From positions 1-34,206 of the forward strand of contig NZ_JABXKJ010000212.1 in the NCBI RefSeq assembly GCF_017115085.1: a DNA stretch of 34,206 bases, written 5' to 3'. This DNA comes from Nostoc sp. NMS7. GTDB taxonomy: Bacteria; Cyanobacteriota; Cyanobacteriia; Cyanobacteriales; Nostocaceae. Shown piece after piece: positions 15,974 through 23,551 of the stretch. Under the pieces are notes generated by a model. It made no database searches and was not told where the DNA came from. It was given only the letters and a program-made list of their open reading frames with translations. The number at the start of each line of letters is the position of its first letter. Within the stretch, counting starts at the first letter, position 1. The position numbers were made by a program, and so were the translations under genes.

Positions 15974-16528
15974 TTAATTCTCTCTGACGACCAATTTTTG
16001 GGTGCTAGTTGCTGGGGTAGCACTATCCACAAAAGTTTTTCTAGCTTGCGAGTCTCTTCCAGTTGCTTCCAGAAAAGGGTAATGTGACTGCCAGATGTCA
16101 CCTGTAAATAAGTAATCAGGATACAATAATTCCTCGCTAGTAAATTTACTATAACGAGGCAAGAACTTATATATAAAGTAAGACCATCCACCCCAATCAG
16201 CAGGATTTTCTGGTGTTTGTTGTAGTCCTTTATCACCAAAACTTAAGTAAAAGTGCATCAACCAGTCTGTAATATTTGACTCCAAGCCTGAGTCTAGTCG
16301 CAAGACAATTTCCCCTTCCCGACTGGGGCGATTATTCTTAATTAACCCTGCACGTACTGCCCAACTTTTTACTCGTCCTACTTTGCCATTACCTAAACTT
16401 GTTTTCTCCATCAAATTAGGTAAGCTATCATTTAAGCCTTTTTCTTGGGCAGAAGCATGAATAAGTCTATTGATTTCGTCTTTTTTAAAGGCAAAAGACC
16501 CATTGAAATGTAATTGCAATTTAGCCAT
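15974..16528 (-). CDS. DUF4007-family protein, apparently shortened
   Basis: 184 residues, ATG at 16528. LQLHFNGSFAFKKDEIN leads to a winged-helix-like segment: SLGNGKVGRVKSWAVRAGLI, matching the LGxGKxxVxSxxxWxxxxGLI pattern I associate with DUF4007. Then come EIVLRLDSGLESNITDWLMH, a WGGWSYFIYKFLP block and FTSEELL. DUF4007 proteins occur with PAPS-reductase-type genes in phosphorothioation and BREX type 4 loci and are thought to bind DNA. Full members are, from memory, nearer 290 residues. Here the last 30 or so residues are low-similarity and polar, which suggests C-terminal loss. It is transcribed before the short P-loop gene, as a two-gene unit. Confidence 0.65.
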   Translation of the reverse strand: MAKLQLHFNGSFAFKKDEINRLIHASAQEKGLNDSLPNLMEKTSLGNGKVGRVKSWAVRAGLIKNNRPSREGEIVLRLDSGLESNITDWLMHFYLSFGDKGLQQTPENPADWGGWSYFIYKFLPRYSKFTSEELLYPDYLFTGDIWQSHYPFLEATGRDSQARKTFVDSATPATSTQKLVVREN

Positions 16529-16978
16529 AATATATTATTTTTCAATGCGAAGTTTAATTAAATCCATTTTTATGGGACTTAGTTAAATTTACAAAATATC
16601 TATGAAATGTTGGCTGCCAGTATATAGACAACTATTAAATTGTATATTATTAACTACTATATATAGCAATCCTATCTGAGTTGGGAAAATTTACTTTTTT
16701 AACGAACCACTCCAGACGCAGAGGACACAGAGAGAAACAATAGAGATGTTCACAAATGATTTAGGACTGCTATATGCCATTGATATTAGTGTGCGTAGAC
16801 TCACGGCAGCAAGCTGCTAGACATCGCTAATTATCTAAACATGATTATTTATTTCTCTAAGTGTAAAAGAAGGAATAATTAAGTAGCTCAAATTAATCAA
16901 CTTGCTGTTAAGTATTGTTAATTATGTGAAAGGATAATGTATAGGATTCCTTTTACTTTTTCCCTTTTAGCTTTAGTT
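16529..16978. repeat. Intergenic region with a MITE-like inverted repeat
   Basis: 450 bases with no gene between the DUF4007 gene and dndE. TATATAGCAATCCTA at 16663-16677 and TAGGACTGCTATAT at 16762-16775 form near-perfect inverted ends of a roughly 110-base element, whose interior holds a CGCAGAGGACACAGAGAG-type stretch seen in other dispersed repeats. A second repeat, GTGCGTAGACTC...AGACATCGCT, lies at 16791-16828 and has relatives near 6153 and 26869. The rest is AT-rich and probably holds both divergent promoters. Confidence 0.5.
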
Positions 16979-17365
16979 ATGGAATCACCAATCGAACGTA
17001 TTCGCCTATCCCAAACAGCCAAAGATAAACTGCTCAAACTCAGACGCAGCACCAAAATCGACCAATGGAATATCTTATGCCGTTGGGCGTTTTGTCGCTC
17101 TCTCGCAGAACCAACCACACCCTCACCCGTCCCTATTCCCCAAGATAGCAACGTCGAAATGACTTGGCACGTCTTTGGTGGCGAAATGTCCGATATTCTC
17201 CTCCTCGCCCTCAAGCAACGCTGTCACAATGACGGTTATCCCACCGATAAAGAAACCCTCGCCACCCAATTCCGCTTACATTTGCATCGCGGTATTGGTT
17301 ACTTAGCAGGCGATCCAAATATCAAGAAAATTGAAGATTTAATTGAACTGGCCATTAAACCTTGA
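16979..17365 (+). CDS. dndE: Phosphorothioation protein DndE
   Basis: 128 residues from the ATG at 16979, matching the family length. An in-frame ATG at 16937 would add 14 hydrophobic residues absent from DndE proteins. The start MESPIERIRLSQTAKDKLLKL and the conserved TKIDQWNILCRWAFCRSL are diagnostic, as is the C-terminal FRLHLHRGIGYLAGD. In structural work on E. coli, DndE is a tetramer that binds nicked double-stranded DNA through lysines. It lies on the plus strand, 4.5 kb from dndC and beyond two opposite-strand genes, instead of directly after dndD. It is followed by the methyltransferase gene, so these two form a separate unit. Confidence 0.93.
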   Translation: MESPIERIRLSQTAKDKLLKLRRSTKIDQWNILCRWAFCRSLAEPTTPSPVPIPQDSNVEMTWHVFGGEMSDILLLALKQRCHNDGYPTDKETLATQFRLHLHRGIGYLAGDPNIKKIEDLIELAIKP

Positions 17366-17390
17366 AACAATATTAGTTATCGGTGTCTTA

Positions 17391-17411
17391 ATTACGAATT
17401 ACGAATCACGA
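17391..17411 (+). repeat. Three ATTACGA heptamers before the methyltransferase
   Basis: ATTACGA, ATTACGA, ATCACGA in tandem, ending nine bases before the ATG at 17421. The same heptamer array occurs at 1048-1068 in the 3' end of another methyltransferase gene. No Shine-Dalgarno site is left at this start. Confidence 0.7.
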
Positions 17412-17420
17412 ATTATTCTT

Positions 17421-18878
17421 ATGCCTGAAGCGCTAGAAATTGAGCGTCACAGAGCTGCGATCGCTCGCACTGATTTATCTCGCCCCGTGCGATTGGCAAT
17501 AGAATGGGCAATCCTAAATCAAGACACCACTTTTTTTGACTACGGTTGCGGCTACGGTGGTGATGTCCAGCGAGTAAAAAACTTAGGCTACACCAGCGCC
17601 GGCTGGGACCCTTACTACCATCCCGATGTCCCACGCACCGCCGCCGATGTGGTCAATCTGGGTTATGTCCTCAATGTCATTGAAGACGCAGAAGAACGCC
17701 GTCAAAGCCTTCGCCAAGCTTGGGAACTCACTGGAAAAGTTTTAATTGTCGCTGCTCAAATACTGATTAACGCTTCCAGCAAAACCCAACTTGCTTACAA
17801 TGATGGCATTGTGACGCGCCGCAATACTTTTCAGAAATATTACGAACAAGAAGAACTCAAAACTTATATTGATGAGGTGCTAAATGTCGATGCAATCCCG
17901 ATCGCGCTAGGCGTATACTTTGTTTTTCGAGATGAGGCTGAAAAAGAAAGTTACAAAGCTATCCGCTTCTTTTCTACCACTTCTACGCCGCGAGTCCGCA
18001 TCCCCATTAAGCGGTTTGAAGACTATCAAGAACAGCTGCAACCACTCATGGCTTTTTTTACCAAGCGCGGTAGACTACCCGTGAAAGGTGAATTAGAAAA
18101 TGAACCGGAATTACTGAGCGAATTTGGGAACTTTCGCCGCGCCTTTGGTGTAGTTTTGCAAGCTACCGATGAAGCTGAATGGGATGCGATCGCTTACCGT
18201 CGTTCTCTAGATATCCAAGTTTATCTCGCCCTCACCCACTTTGATCAACGCCCTGCATGGCAGAAGCTAGCCCCAGAAATGCGTCACGATATCAAAGCCT
18301 TTTTTAGTAGCTACGAGGAAGCTTGTCAAGTAGCCGACCAAAAGCTTTTCAGCTTAGGTAAACCTGGCGTGATTCAAACTGCGTGCGAAAAAAGCAAAAT
18401 TGGTAAACACACGCGCGGTGCCCTTTACGTGCATGTTTCCGCACTAGCAGCACTTGATCCCTTGCTGCGAATTTGTGAAGGTTGCGCTAGCCGTACCATT
18501 GGGCGTGTAGATGAAGCCACATTGATCAAATATCACACTGATAAGCCGCAAATATCCTATTTGTGTTACCCTGATTTCGACACTGATCCCCACCCGGCGT
18601 TAAAAGCCAGCATAAATATTGATTTAAAAACCCTAGTCGTCACTCATCGAGACTACGAAACTAGAGCAAATCCGCCGATTTTGCACCGTAAAGAAACATT
18701 TGTTACCAGCAACTACCCAGGCTACGATAAATTTGCTCAACTCACCCAACAAGAACAGGAATTAGGATTGCTTAACCAAAAAAGCGACATCCGTACGCGA
18801 GAAGGTTGGGAAAAATGCCTTGCTGCACAGGGGGTAGAAATCAGGGGGCATCAGGTTTATTCAATTAAGGAAAATTAA
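17421..18878 (+). CDS. DNA phosphorothioation-associated putative methyltransferase
   Basis: 485 residues from the ATG at 17421. An N-terminal region (ALEIERHRAAIARTDLSRPV) leads to a SAM-binding Rossmann domain with motif I FFDYGCGYGGDVQRVKNLGY, the SAM-ribose strand AGWDPYYHPD and NLGYVLNVIEDAEERRQSL. This order matches my memory of the methyltransferase family found with dnd operons. The C-terminal 270 residues hold no motif I know; they include KIGKHTRGALYVHVSALAAL, which resembles a DNA-interaction segment, and several aromatic-rich strands. It may methylate DNA or a Dnd-related substrate; the target is unknown. It comes 55 bases after dndE. Confidence 0.8.
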   Translation: MPEALEIERHRAAIARTDLSRPVRLAIEWAILNQDTTFFDYGCGYGGDVQRVKNLGYTSAGWDPYYHPDVPRTAADVVNLGYVLNVIEDAEERRQSLRQAWELTGKVLIVAAQILINASSKTQLAYNDGIVTRRNTFQKYYEQEELKTYIDEVLNVDAIPIALGVYFVFRDEAEKESYKAIRFFSTTSTPRVRIPIKRFEDYQEQLQPLMAFFTKRGRLPVKGELENEPELLSEFGNFRRAFGVVLQATDEAEWDAIAYRRSLDIQVYLALTHFDQRPAWQKLAPEMRHDIKAFFSSYEEACQVADQKLFSLGKPGVIQTACEKSKIGKHTRGALYVHVSALAALDPLLRICEGCASRTIGRVDEATLIKYHTDKPQISYLCYPDFDTDPHPALKASINIDLKTLVVTHRDYETRANPPILHRKETFVTSNYPGYDKFAQLTQQEQELGLLNQKSDIRTREGWEKCLAAQGVEIRGHQVYSIKEN

Positions 18879-19020
18879 AGAATAATCACACTGTTAGAGT
18901 ATTACTGATATGTATCTTAATAAAGAAAATCTTAGCAGGTTTGTGTGCTTACACGAAATTAGACCGCAGCTATGGCAAGATAACTGCAATTCAATTAGAT
19001 GAAAAGGAATCTTCAAGATT

Positions 19021-20322
19021 GTGGAAGTAAATAAATCGCTGCTACGAATTTTTGGCAGCCCAAAGATCGGAGCTTTGTTATTTTTGGGGTTTTCATCAGG
19101 CTTGCCGTTGTATTTAACCAGTCAGACATTACAAGCATGGTTGACCAAAGAAGGAATTAGCTTGGCAGCGATCGCGGCTTTTAGTTTAGTAAAGCTACCC
19201 TATTCTTTAAAATTTCTCTGGTCGCCTTTACTAGATAGATTTGTACCGCCTTTTTTGGGGCGGCGTCGAGGTTGGATGGTAATTACACAAGTAGCATTAC
19301 TGTTAGGTATAGCTACAATGGCTCTACAACACCCATCTCAAGGGCTACAACCTTTAATAATTGCTGCAATAGCCGTTGCTTTTTTTAGCGCCAGCCAAGA
19401 CATTTTAGTAGATGCTTACCGCACTGATGTAGTGGAAGTAGAAGAAAGAGGTGCTGGAGCATCTATTTACTTATTGGGTTATCGCGTTGCTATTTTAGTA
19501 ACAGGTTACGTCACCCTATTTTTAGCAGACAGAATGCCTTGGCAAGCTGTTTACTTGTTGATGTCGCTGTTGATGCTCGTAGGTGTGGTAAGTTCTATTT
19601 TTGCACCAGAACCAGTCCTACGCGATCGCCCACCTCAGACTTTAGAAGCCGCCGTCAAATTACCCTTCATTGAATTTTTCCAGCGTCATGGCTGGCTACA
19701 AGCACTTTTAATCCTGATATTTATTGTCATCTACAAGTTAGGGGATTCTTTACTCAAGAATGTATCCACCCCATTTTTGTTAGATAAAGGCTTACATTTC
19801 ACTCAAACCGACATAGCATTTCCTGGTGCATTGGGAATTTTCGCTACTATTGTTGGCACCTTGGCAGCAGGAGCAGTAATGACCAAAATTGGTGTTAATC
19901 GATCGCTCTGGATATTCGCCATATTACAAGCTATCGGCAACTTGGCTTTCTTTGCGTTGGCAGTAGTCGGTAAAAACTTCTATCTAATGTTAGCTGCCGT
20001 TAATATAGAACAATTCTGCGCTGGTCTAGAAACAGCCGCTTTTGTAGCATTTTTGATGAGTCTTTGTAATCAAAGCTTTTCAGCTACACAGTACGCCTTA
20101 CTTTCGAGTTTGCAGGCTTTTAGTAGAGATATTCTCACGGCTCCGGCCGGTACATGGGCACAAGCAACTGGCTGGTCTACATTCTTTCTATTGACAGCAA
20201 TAGCTGCTTTACCCGGATTACTATTATTGCCATTCTTTGCCCCTTGGAATCAAAAGCCAGTGGTAGTATTATCCAGACCAGGACTTGAGGACGAAGAAGA
20301 GGATATATGGGGAATCAAGTAG
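19021..20322 (+). CDS. AmpG-like MFS permease
   Basis: 433 residues starting at GTG, about twelve membrane helices. The N-terminal LLFLGFSSGLPLYLTSQTL and the loop WSPLLDRFVPPFLGRRRGW are hallmarks of AmpG-type permeases. SASQDILVDAYRTDVVE also belongs to that family's conserved cytoplasmic region. AmpG imports muropeptides for peptidoglycan recycling; in cyanobacteria the substrate is unproven. It overlaps the next gene by 16 bases, so the two are translationally coupled. It ends the Dnd island on this side: HIP1 octamers are again frequent from here. Confidence 0.82.
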   Translation: MEVNKSLLRIFGSPKIGALLFLGFSSGLPLYLTSQTLQAWLTKEGISLAAIAAFSLVKLPYSLKFLWSPLLDRFVPPFLGRRRGWMVITQVALLLGIATMALQHPSQGLQPLIIAAIAVAFFSASQDILVDAYRTDVVEVEERGAGASIYLLGYRVAILVTGYVTLFLADRMPWQAVYLLMSLLMLVGVVSSIFAPEPVLRDRPPQTLEAAVKLPFIEFFQRHGWLQALLILIFIVIYKLGDSLLKNVSTPFLLDKGLHFTQTDIAFPGALGIFATIVGTLAAGAVMTKIGVNRSLWIFAILQAIGNLAFFALAVVGKNFYLMLAAVNIEQFCAGLETAAFVAFLMSLCNQSFSATQYALLSSLQAFSRDILTAPAGTWAQATGWSTFFLLTAIAALPGLLLLPFFAPWNQKPVVVLSRPGLEDEEEDIWGIK

Positions 20323-20714
20323 TTATTTCTGTCGGTACATTTATTCTCTTACTCACTGGTTTATTACTTGGCTATGTTCTCTCGCAGTTAGTTCTAGGAT
20401 TTCTAGCATTTAACCTCCTAACTTTTTTCGGAACACTCAGCCTAATTTTAATTTTTGGTACACTTTATTACGTTTTATTTTGGCAGTTGCGGAGACAGCA
20501 GTCCCGGCCATCAACTATAAATGAAGGGATACCAAACCAAGTAGAAGAGGATGTATCTAATAGCTATCTCAAAAATAGGCTAATTGCTAAATTATCCGGT
20601 GATGCTGCCGCTGCCGAACGGTTAATTGAACAGGCAAAAGAGACTTATCCTGGGATGCCGGAAAATTGGTATTGCGAGAGAGTCCTTGATGACTTGGAGC
20701 GCGATCGCCCATAA
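20307..20714 (+). CDS. Hypothetical two-helix membrane protein
   Basis: 135 residues. Two strongly hydrophobic segments (about 5-25 and 33-58) form a hairpin anchor. The C-terminal 70 residues are soluble, with LKNRLIAKLSGDAAAAERLIEQA and a final PGMPENWYCERVLDDLERDRP. That soluble tail is helical and resembles conserved cyanobacterial proteins of unknown function. The 16-base overlap with the permease gene indicates co-expression and perhaps a joint role in the envelope. I know no named family. Confidence 0.65.
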   Translation: MGNQVVISVGTFILLLTGLLLGYVLSQLVLGFLAFNLLTFFGTLSLILIFGTLYYVLFWQLRRQQSRPSTINEGIPNQVEEDVSNSYLKNRLIAKLSGDAAAAERLIEQAKETYPGMPENWYCERVLDDLERDRP

Positions 20715-20747
20715 TACTTCAGAAGTGAGGAGTGGGGAGTTAGGAGG

Positions 20748-20774
20748 ACAAGGGAGACAAGGGAGACAAGGGAG
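20748..20774. repeat. Three 9-mers ACAAGGGAG
   Basis: A perfect array in the spacer after the membrane gene. Its reverse complement, CTCCCTTGT, makes up a second array at 22951-22977. The rest of 20715-20973 is repeat debris, including a CAATGCCC run ending near 20880. Confidence 0.75.
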
Positions 20775-20973
20775 AATTTTTCCAATGCCCAATACTTCTC
20801 TTCTTAGGCTACGCCAACGACTTCTCTACCAGACGCTGTTCGCGTTCGCTCAGTACAAGTGCCCAATGCCCAATGCCCCATTCGTAAAAAATCGCTAAAA
20901 TCAATCAAGAATACTTCACAAATCTTCAGCTAGGTTTTCATAAAAGTTCAGAGCTTCCTTTGTAATCTAAAAT

Positions 20974-21375
20974 ATGGCTATTTTTCGTCAGTACATCGCC
21001 CCCTTGCTTGCAGTATTAGTATTTCTCTTTGCCCTAGTGGCAGTCAGCGCCCGCATCTTTTTACCCTCCGATATGGCAGCACCCGCGCCAATTGAAGAGG
21101 TAGGGGTAAGTTCTGGGCCATACGTGTCAACTTCACGTAAAAGCCATGTCCCGCAAGGAACTTCAGTTCCTTGCTAATAGCGAAAGTCATCTAAAGATGA
21201 CTAAATAATCTGAAAAATCTTTAGTCTACTTCAGTAGACTTTAGCTATTAGCCCTGAAATTTATTTCTGGGCGGGACTGGAAGTCAACAAGCGATTTTTC
21301 GCTTAAGTTGACACCAATGGTTCTGGGCCGACTCCTACTGATTTCCCACCAGTAGTAAATCACTTAGCTAGCTAA
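20974..21375 (+). pseudogene. Small membrane-protein gene split by a MITE
   Basis: Intact codons run from ATG 20974 to the GGG at 21115-21117, then resume in frame at CCG 21328-21330 and stop at TAA 21373-21375. Joining them restores a 63-residue protein: MAIFRQYIAPLLAVLVFLF... with one membrane helix (about 10-29), an acidic proline-rich tail and the end FPPVVNHLAS. As it stands, reading continues into the element and stops at 21177, giving 67 residues with a foreign tail from about residue 50. The helix and most of the native region survive, so the product might still work. I do not recognise the family. Confidence 0.7.
21118..21320. mobile_element. MITE with hairpins and target duplication
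   Basis: About 203 bases. The ends CCATACGTGTCAACTT and the reverse complement of AAGTTGACACCAATGG agree at 14 of 16 positions. The flanking TTCTGGG (or TTCTGGGCC) is present on both sides at 21111 and 21321, a 7-9-bp target duplication. Inside are three 7-bp hairpins: 21155-21172, 21185-21202 and 21223-21240, two of them with a TTCA loop. It has no coding capacity. The parent transposase is not in this window. Confidence 0.85.
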
Positions 21376-21393
21376 CGTCAATAAACATCAGAA

Positions 21394-21930
21394 GTGTCTG
21401 AGCAACTACTACCTGGGTATATTATTCGCCGTGGCTCCGCTTTGGATCGATCGCTGCTGGTTAAATTCATGCAGCGAACTTACCAGGATCTCTTTCCCAA
21501 TGAAGATTTTTCCCACCTAGAGCAAACAGTTAAGCAATACTTTTCTAGTGATACGCCCTTATGGTGGGTAGAGTTTTCGGGTGAGGGAGATCAGGGGATC
21601 AAGGGAGTAGAGGAGCAGGCGGAAAATAACCAATGCCCCATGCCCCATGCCCCATGCCCAATCGCCTGCCTTTGGGTGGGCAATGCCATAGATCAAGTGC
21701 AGGGAAACCGTCATGCTCACATCTTTATCCTCTACGTTCTACCAGAACATCGGCGACGGGGTATTGGTAGAGCGTTGATGCGATATGTGGAAAATTGGGC
21801 TATTCAAAGAGGCGATCGCCAGATTGGATTACAAGTGTTTCAATCTAACAAACCCGCATTAAATCTTTACAATGAGTTAGGTTATCAAACCCAATCCCTG
21901 TGGATGGTAAAATTCCTGAGTGCAGAATAA
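21394..21930 (+). CDS. GNAT acetyltransferase with in-frame repeat insertion
   Basis: 178 residues, GTG start. The N-terminal half begins YIIRRGSALDRSLLVKFM; the acetyl-CoA site is HIFILYVLPEHRRRGIGRALMRYVENW, with the RxxGxG/A loop (RRGIG). QVFQSNKPALNLYNELGYQ is the conserved C-terminal motif B. This is the RimI-like branch: it moves acetyl from acetyl-CoA to an amine of an unknown target. Between about residues 62 and 89 lies a foreign stretch rich in G, E, Q, C and P, encoded by 'gagggagatcagggg' type DNA plus four ATGCCCC heptamers (21633-21660). It stays in frame and falls in a loop between strands. Confidence 0.82.
   Translation: MSEQLLPGYIIRRGSALDRSLLVKFMQRTYQDLFPNEDFSHLEQTVKQYFSSDTPLWWVEFSGEGDQGIKGVEEQAENNQCPMPHAPCPIACLWVGNAIDQVQGNRHAHIFILYVLPEHRRRGIGRALMRYVENWAIQRGDRQIGLQVFQSNKPALNLYNELGYQTQSLWMVKFLSAE
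21633..21660 (+). repeat. ATGCCCC heptamer array inside a coding sequence
   Basis: Four tandem units (the last one with A for C) coding for a CPMPHAPCP-type stretch in the acetyltransferase. The same heptamer in the other orientation, as ATTGGGC/ATGGGGC, forms the array at 22866-22928. Confidence 0.85.
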
Positions 21931-22106
21931 TAAACTAAAGCATAGCGATAACATACTTTAGCGTCTGAAGTAATGGCAGTTCTCCTTCAGATAAAACTCC
22001 ATGAGGGTGAAAATAAAGTGTATAATATTGCAACTAATATTTATAAGGCTTTAACTTATTGGCGCGGGGGTATATGTTAATCCCTTTTCGGGATTGAAAT
22101 GAAATT

Positions 22107-22865
22107 ATGTATGACGAAGACGATCTAAGCCTACTCGATGTTGAGGAGGAGCTAGAAAGCCCCTTAGATAAAATAGAACCGCTAACTGCCGATTCAGTTG
22201 TGGCGAAGCCTGATCCAGAAGTGATGCTAGCGTTGCTAGAAAATCCCCACCCGCAGCAACGAATGTTAGCGGCGCGTGCTTTTTGTGATCTAGAAGATGC
22301 GCGTGCTACCCCCCATCTGATTCGCCTGTTAACTGATACCTGCCCCTTAGTGCGGGTGAGTGCAGCCTATGGCATCGGACGCAATCCCAGTTCAGAAGCT
22401 GTGAGTCCGTTAATTGCTCAACTAAACAGTGATTGGAATGGCTATGTGCGTAAAGGTGTTGTTTGGGCTTTAGGAAACTGTCGCGATCGCCGTTCTTTAC
22501 CACCCTTAGCAGATGCCTTAAGAACCGACATTTCCGCAGTGCGTTTGTGGGCTGCTAGCGCCTTAGCACAGATGGCAGAAGTGGGTTACGAAGCAGTTAT
22601 AGGGGCAATACCACCATTAATTGAAGCCTTAGTTCAAGATCCCGTGGCAGCAGTGAGGAGTAACTGTGCTTGGGCAATTGGTCAACTATGCCGCGAACTA
22701 CCTTCTAATGTAGTTTATGCCACAGCGATCGATGCCTTAATTCAAGCCTTTGCCGAAGATCAAGATTTGGGAGTACGGGAAGATGCTAAAGCCTCACTGT
22801 TAGGAGTTGGTGATCCCCGTGGCTTACAGTTGATTGAAACCCTGGAACAAGAAGGGTGGTTTTAG
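22107..22865 (+). CDS. HEAT-repeat protein
   Basis: 252 residues made almost entirely of PBS-lyase-type HEAT repeats. From about residue 40, five or six helical pairs follow, each with the pattern VRxxAAxAxG: LVRVSAAYGIG, YVRKGVVWALG, AVRLWAASALAQM, AVRSNCAWAIG and GVREDAKASLLGVG. The N-terminal 35 residues are acidic (MYDEDDLSLLDVEEELES). Such proteins act as scaffolds. The length and acidic start recall the cyanobacterial IscA-interacting protein IaiH, but phycobilin-lyase-related proteins use the same repeats, so the assignment is open. An ATTGGGC array begins on the base after its stop codon. Confidence 0.8.
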   Translation: MYDEDDLSLLDVEEELESPLDKIEPLTADSVVAKPDPEVMLALLENPHPQQRMLAARAFCDLEDARATPHLIRLLTDTCPLVRVSAAYGIGRNPSSEAVSPLIAQLNSDWNGYVRKGVVWALGNCRDRRSLPPLADALRTDISAVRLWAASALAQMAEVGYEAVIGAIPPLIEALVQDPVAAVRSNCAWAIGQLCRELPSNVVYATAIDALIQAFAEDQDLGVREDAKASLLGVGDPRGLQLIETLEQEGWF

Positions 22866-22928
22866 ATTGGGCATTGGGCATTGGGCATTGGGCATTGGGC
22901 ATGGGGCATTGGGCATGGGGCATTGGGA
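22866..22928. repeat. Nine-unit ATTGGGC/ATGGGGC heptamer array
   Basis: Eight heptamers of ATTGGGC or ATGGGGC run from 22866, with a ninth imperfect copy, immediately after the HEAT gene's stop. This is the short tandem repeat class common in Nostoc genomes. Slippage here could not affect the protein. Confidence 0.9.
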
Positions 22929-22950
22929 AAACACTTTCTTTCTTCATCCC

Positions 22951-22977
22951 CTTGTCTCCCTTGTCTCCCTTGTCTCG
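22951..22977. repeat. Three 9-mers CTTGTCTCC
   Basis: CTTGTCTCC x3 (last unit CTTGTCTCG) between the HEAT and cupin genes. It is the reverse complement of the array at 20748-20774, so one repeat family sits in opposite orientations 2.2 kb apart. Confidence 0.8.
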
Positions 22978-23000
22978 CTCATCCCCCTCATCCCCCGCCC

Positions 23001-23408
23001 TTACTGTCCTTCAGCTACAGGTTTGAGCAAATTTAAGTCATAAGGACGCTCAGTATCATCCTCACCTAAATATTCACCATTTTGAATTTCCAGAATAACT
23101 AGCGGAATCTGTCCAGGATTTTCTACTTTATGTAGGGTTGCTGCGGGAACATAAGTTGATTCGTTCCGATTCAGTAATATTTCCCTATCGCCACAAGTCA
23201 CCTTCGCCACACCGGAGACTACAACCCAATGTTCATTACGATGATAATGGATTTGTGGTTTAATGCCGTGCCGGGGCTTGATTTCAACACGACTAATTCT
23301 ATAGGTTTCTCCCACCTCGATCACCTCCACCTCACCCCAATATCGTGTACCTGAATGTGGGGATAATTCGTTGATATTTGACTGGGTATTATTGTCATTC
23401 TGAGCCAT
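23001..23408 (-). CDS. Cupin, mannose-6-phosphate isomerase-like
   Basis: 135 residues, a single cupin barrel. The metal motif is IKPQIHYHRNEHWVVVSG (two His, Glu, then HW) with the second part ESTYVPAATLHKVENPG. The N-terminal PHSGTRYWGEVEVIEVGE matches the C-terminal cupin domain of type II phosphomannose isomerase/GDP-mannose pyrophosphorylase (ManC). Stand-alone copies occur in cyanobacteria. It may isomerise mannose-6-phosphate in polysaccharide precursor synthesis, but a stand-alone domain could have another substrate. The gene is complete, with a short repeat-rich spacer behind it. Confidence 0.83.
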   Translation of the reverse strand: MAQNDNNTQSNINELSPHSGTRYWGEVEVIEVGETYRISRVEIKPRHGIKPQIHYHRNEHWVVVSGVAKVTCGDREILLNRNESTYVPAATLHKVENPGQIPLVILEIQNGEYLGEDDTERPYDLNLLKPVAEGQ

Positions 23409-23551
23409 AACTTATTTCTCAACCAGATGATTATCACTATTTTTAATTAACGTTCTCCCCATACCTTTACCTACGGGGATTCTAATCACAACTGCTCTAA
23501 CTTGACCCCAGGTAATTGATTTTACCTCTGAATTTTGGAATTTTGAATTGT

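Noticed and set aside
15955..16239. An overlapping minus-strand frame suggesting that the DUF4007 gene is frameshifted
   Set aside because: The alternative frame gives no DUF4007-like continuation that I can recognise, so C-terminal shortening is simpler than a frameshift.
22866..22977. Tandem repeats considered as a CRISPR array
   Set aside because: The units are 7 or 9 bases with no spacers; no CRISPR array exists in the window.
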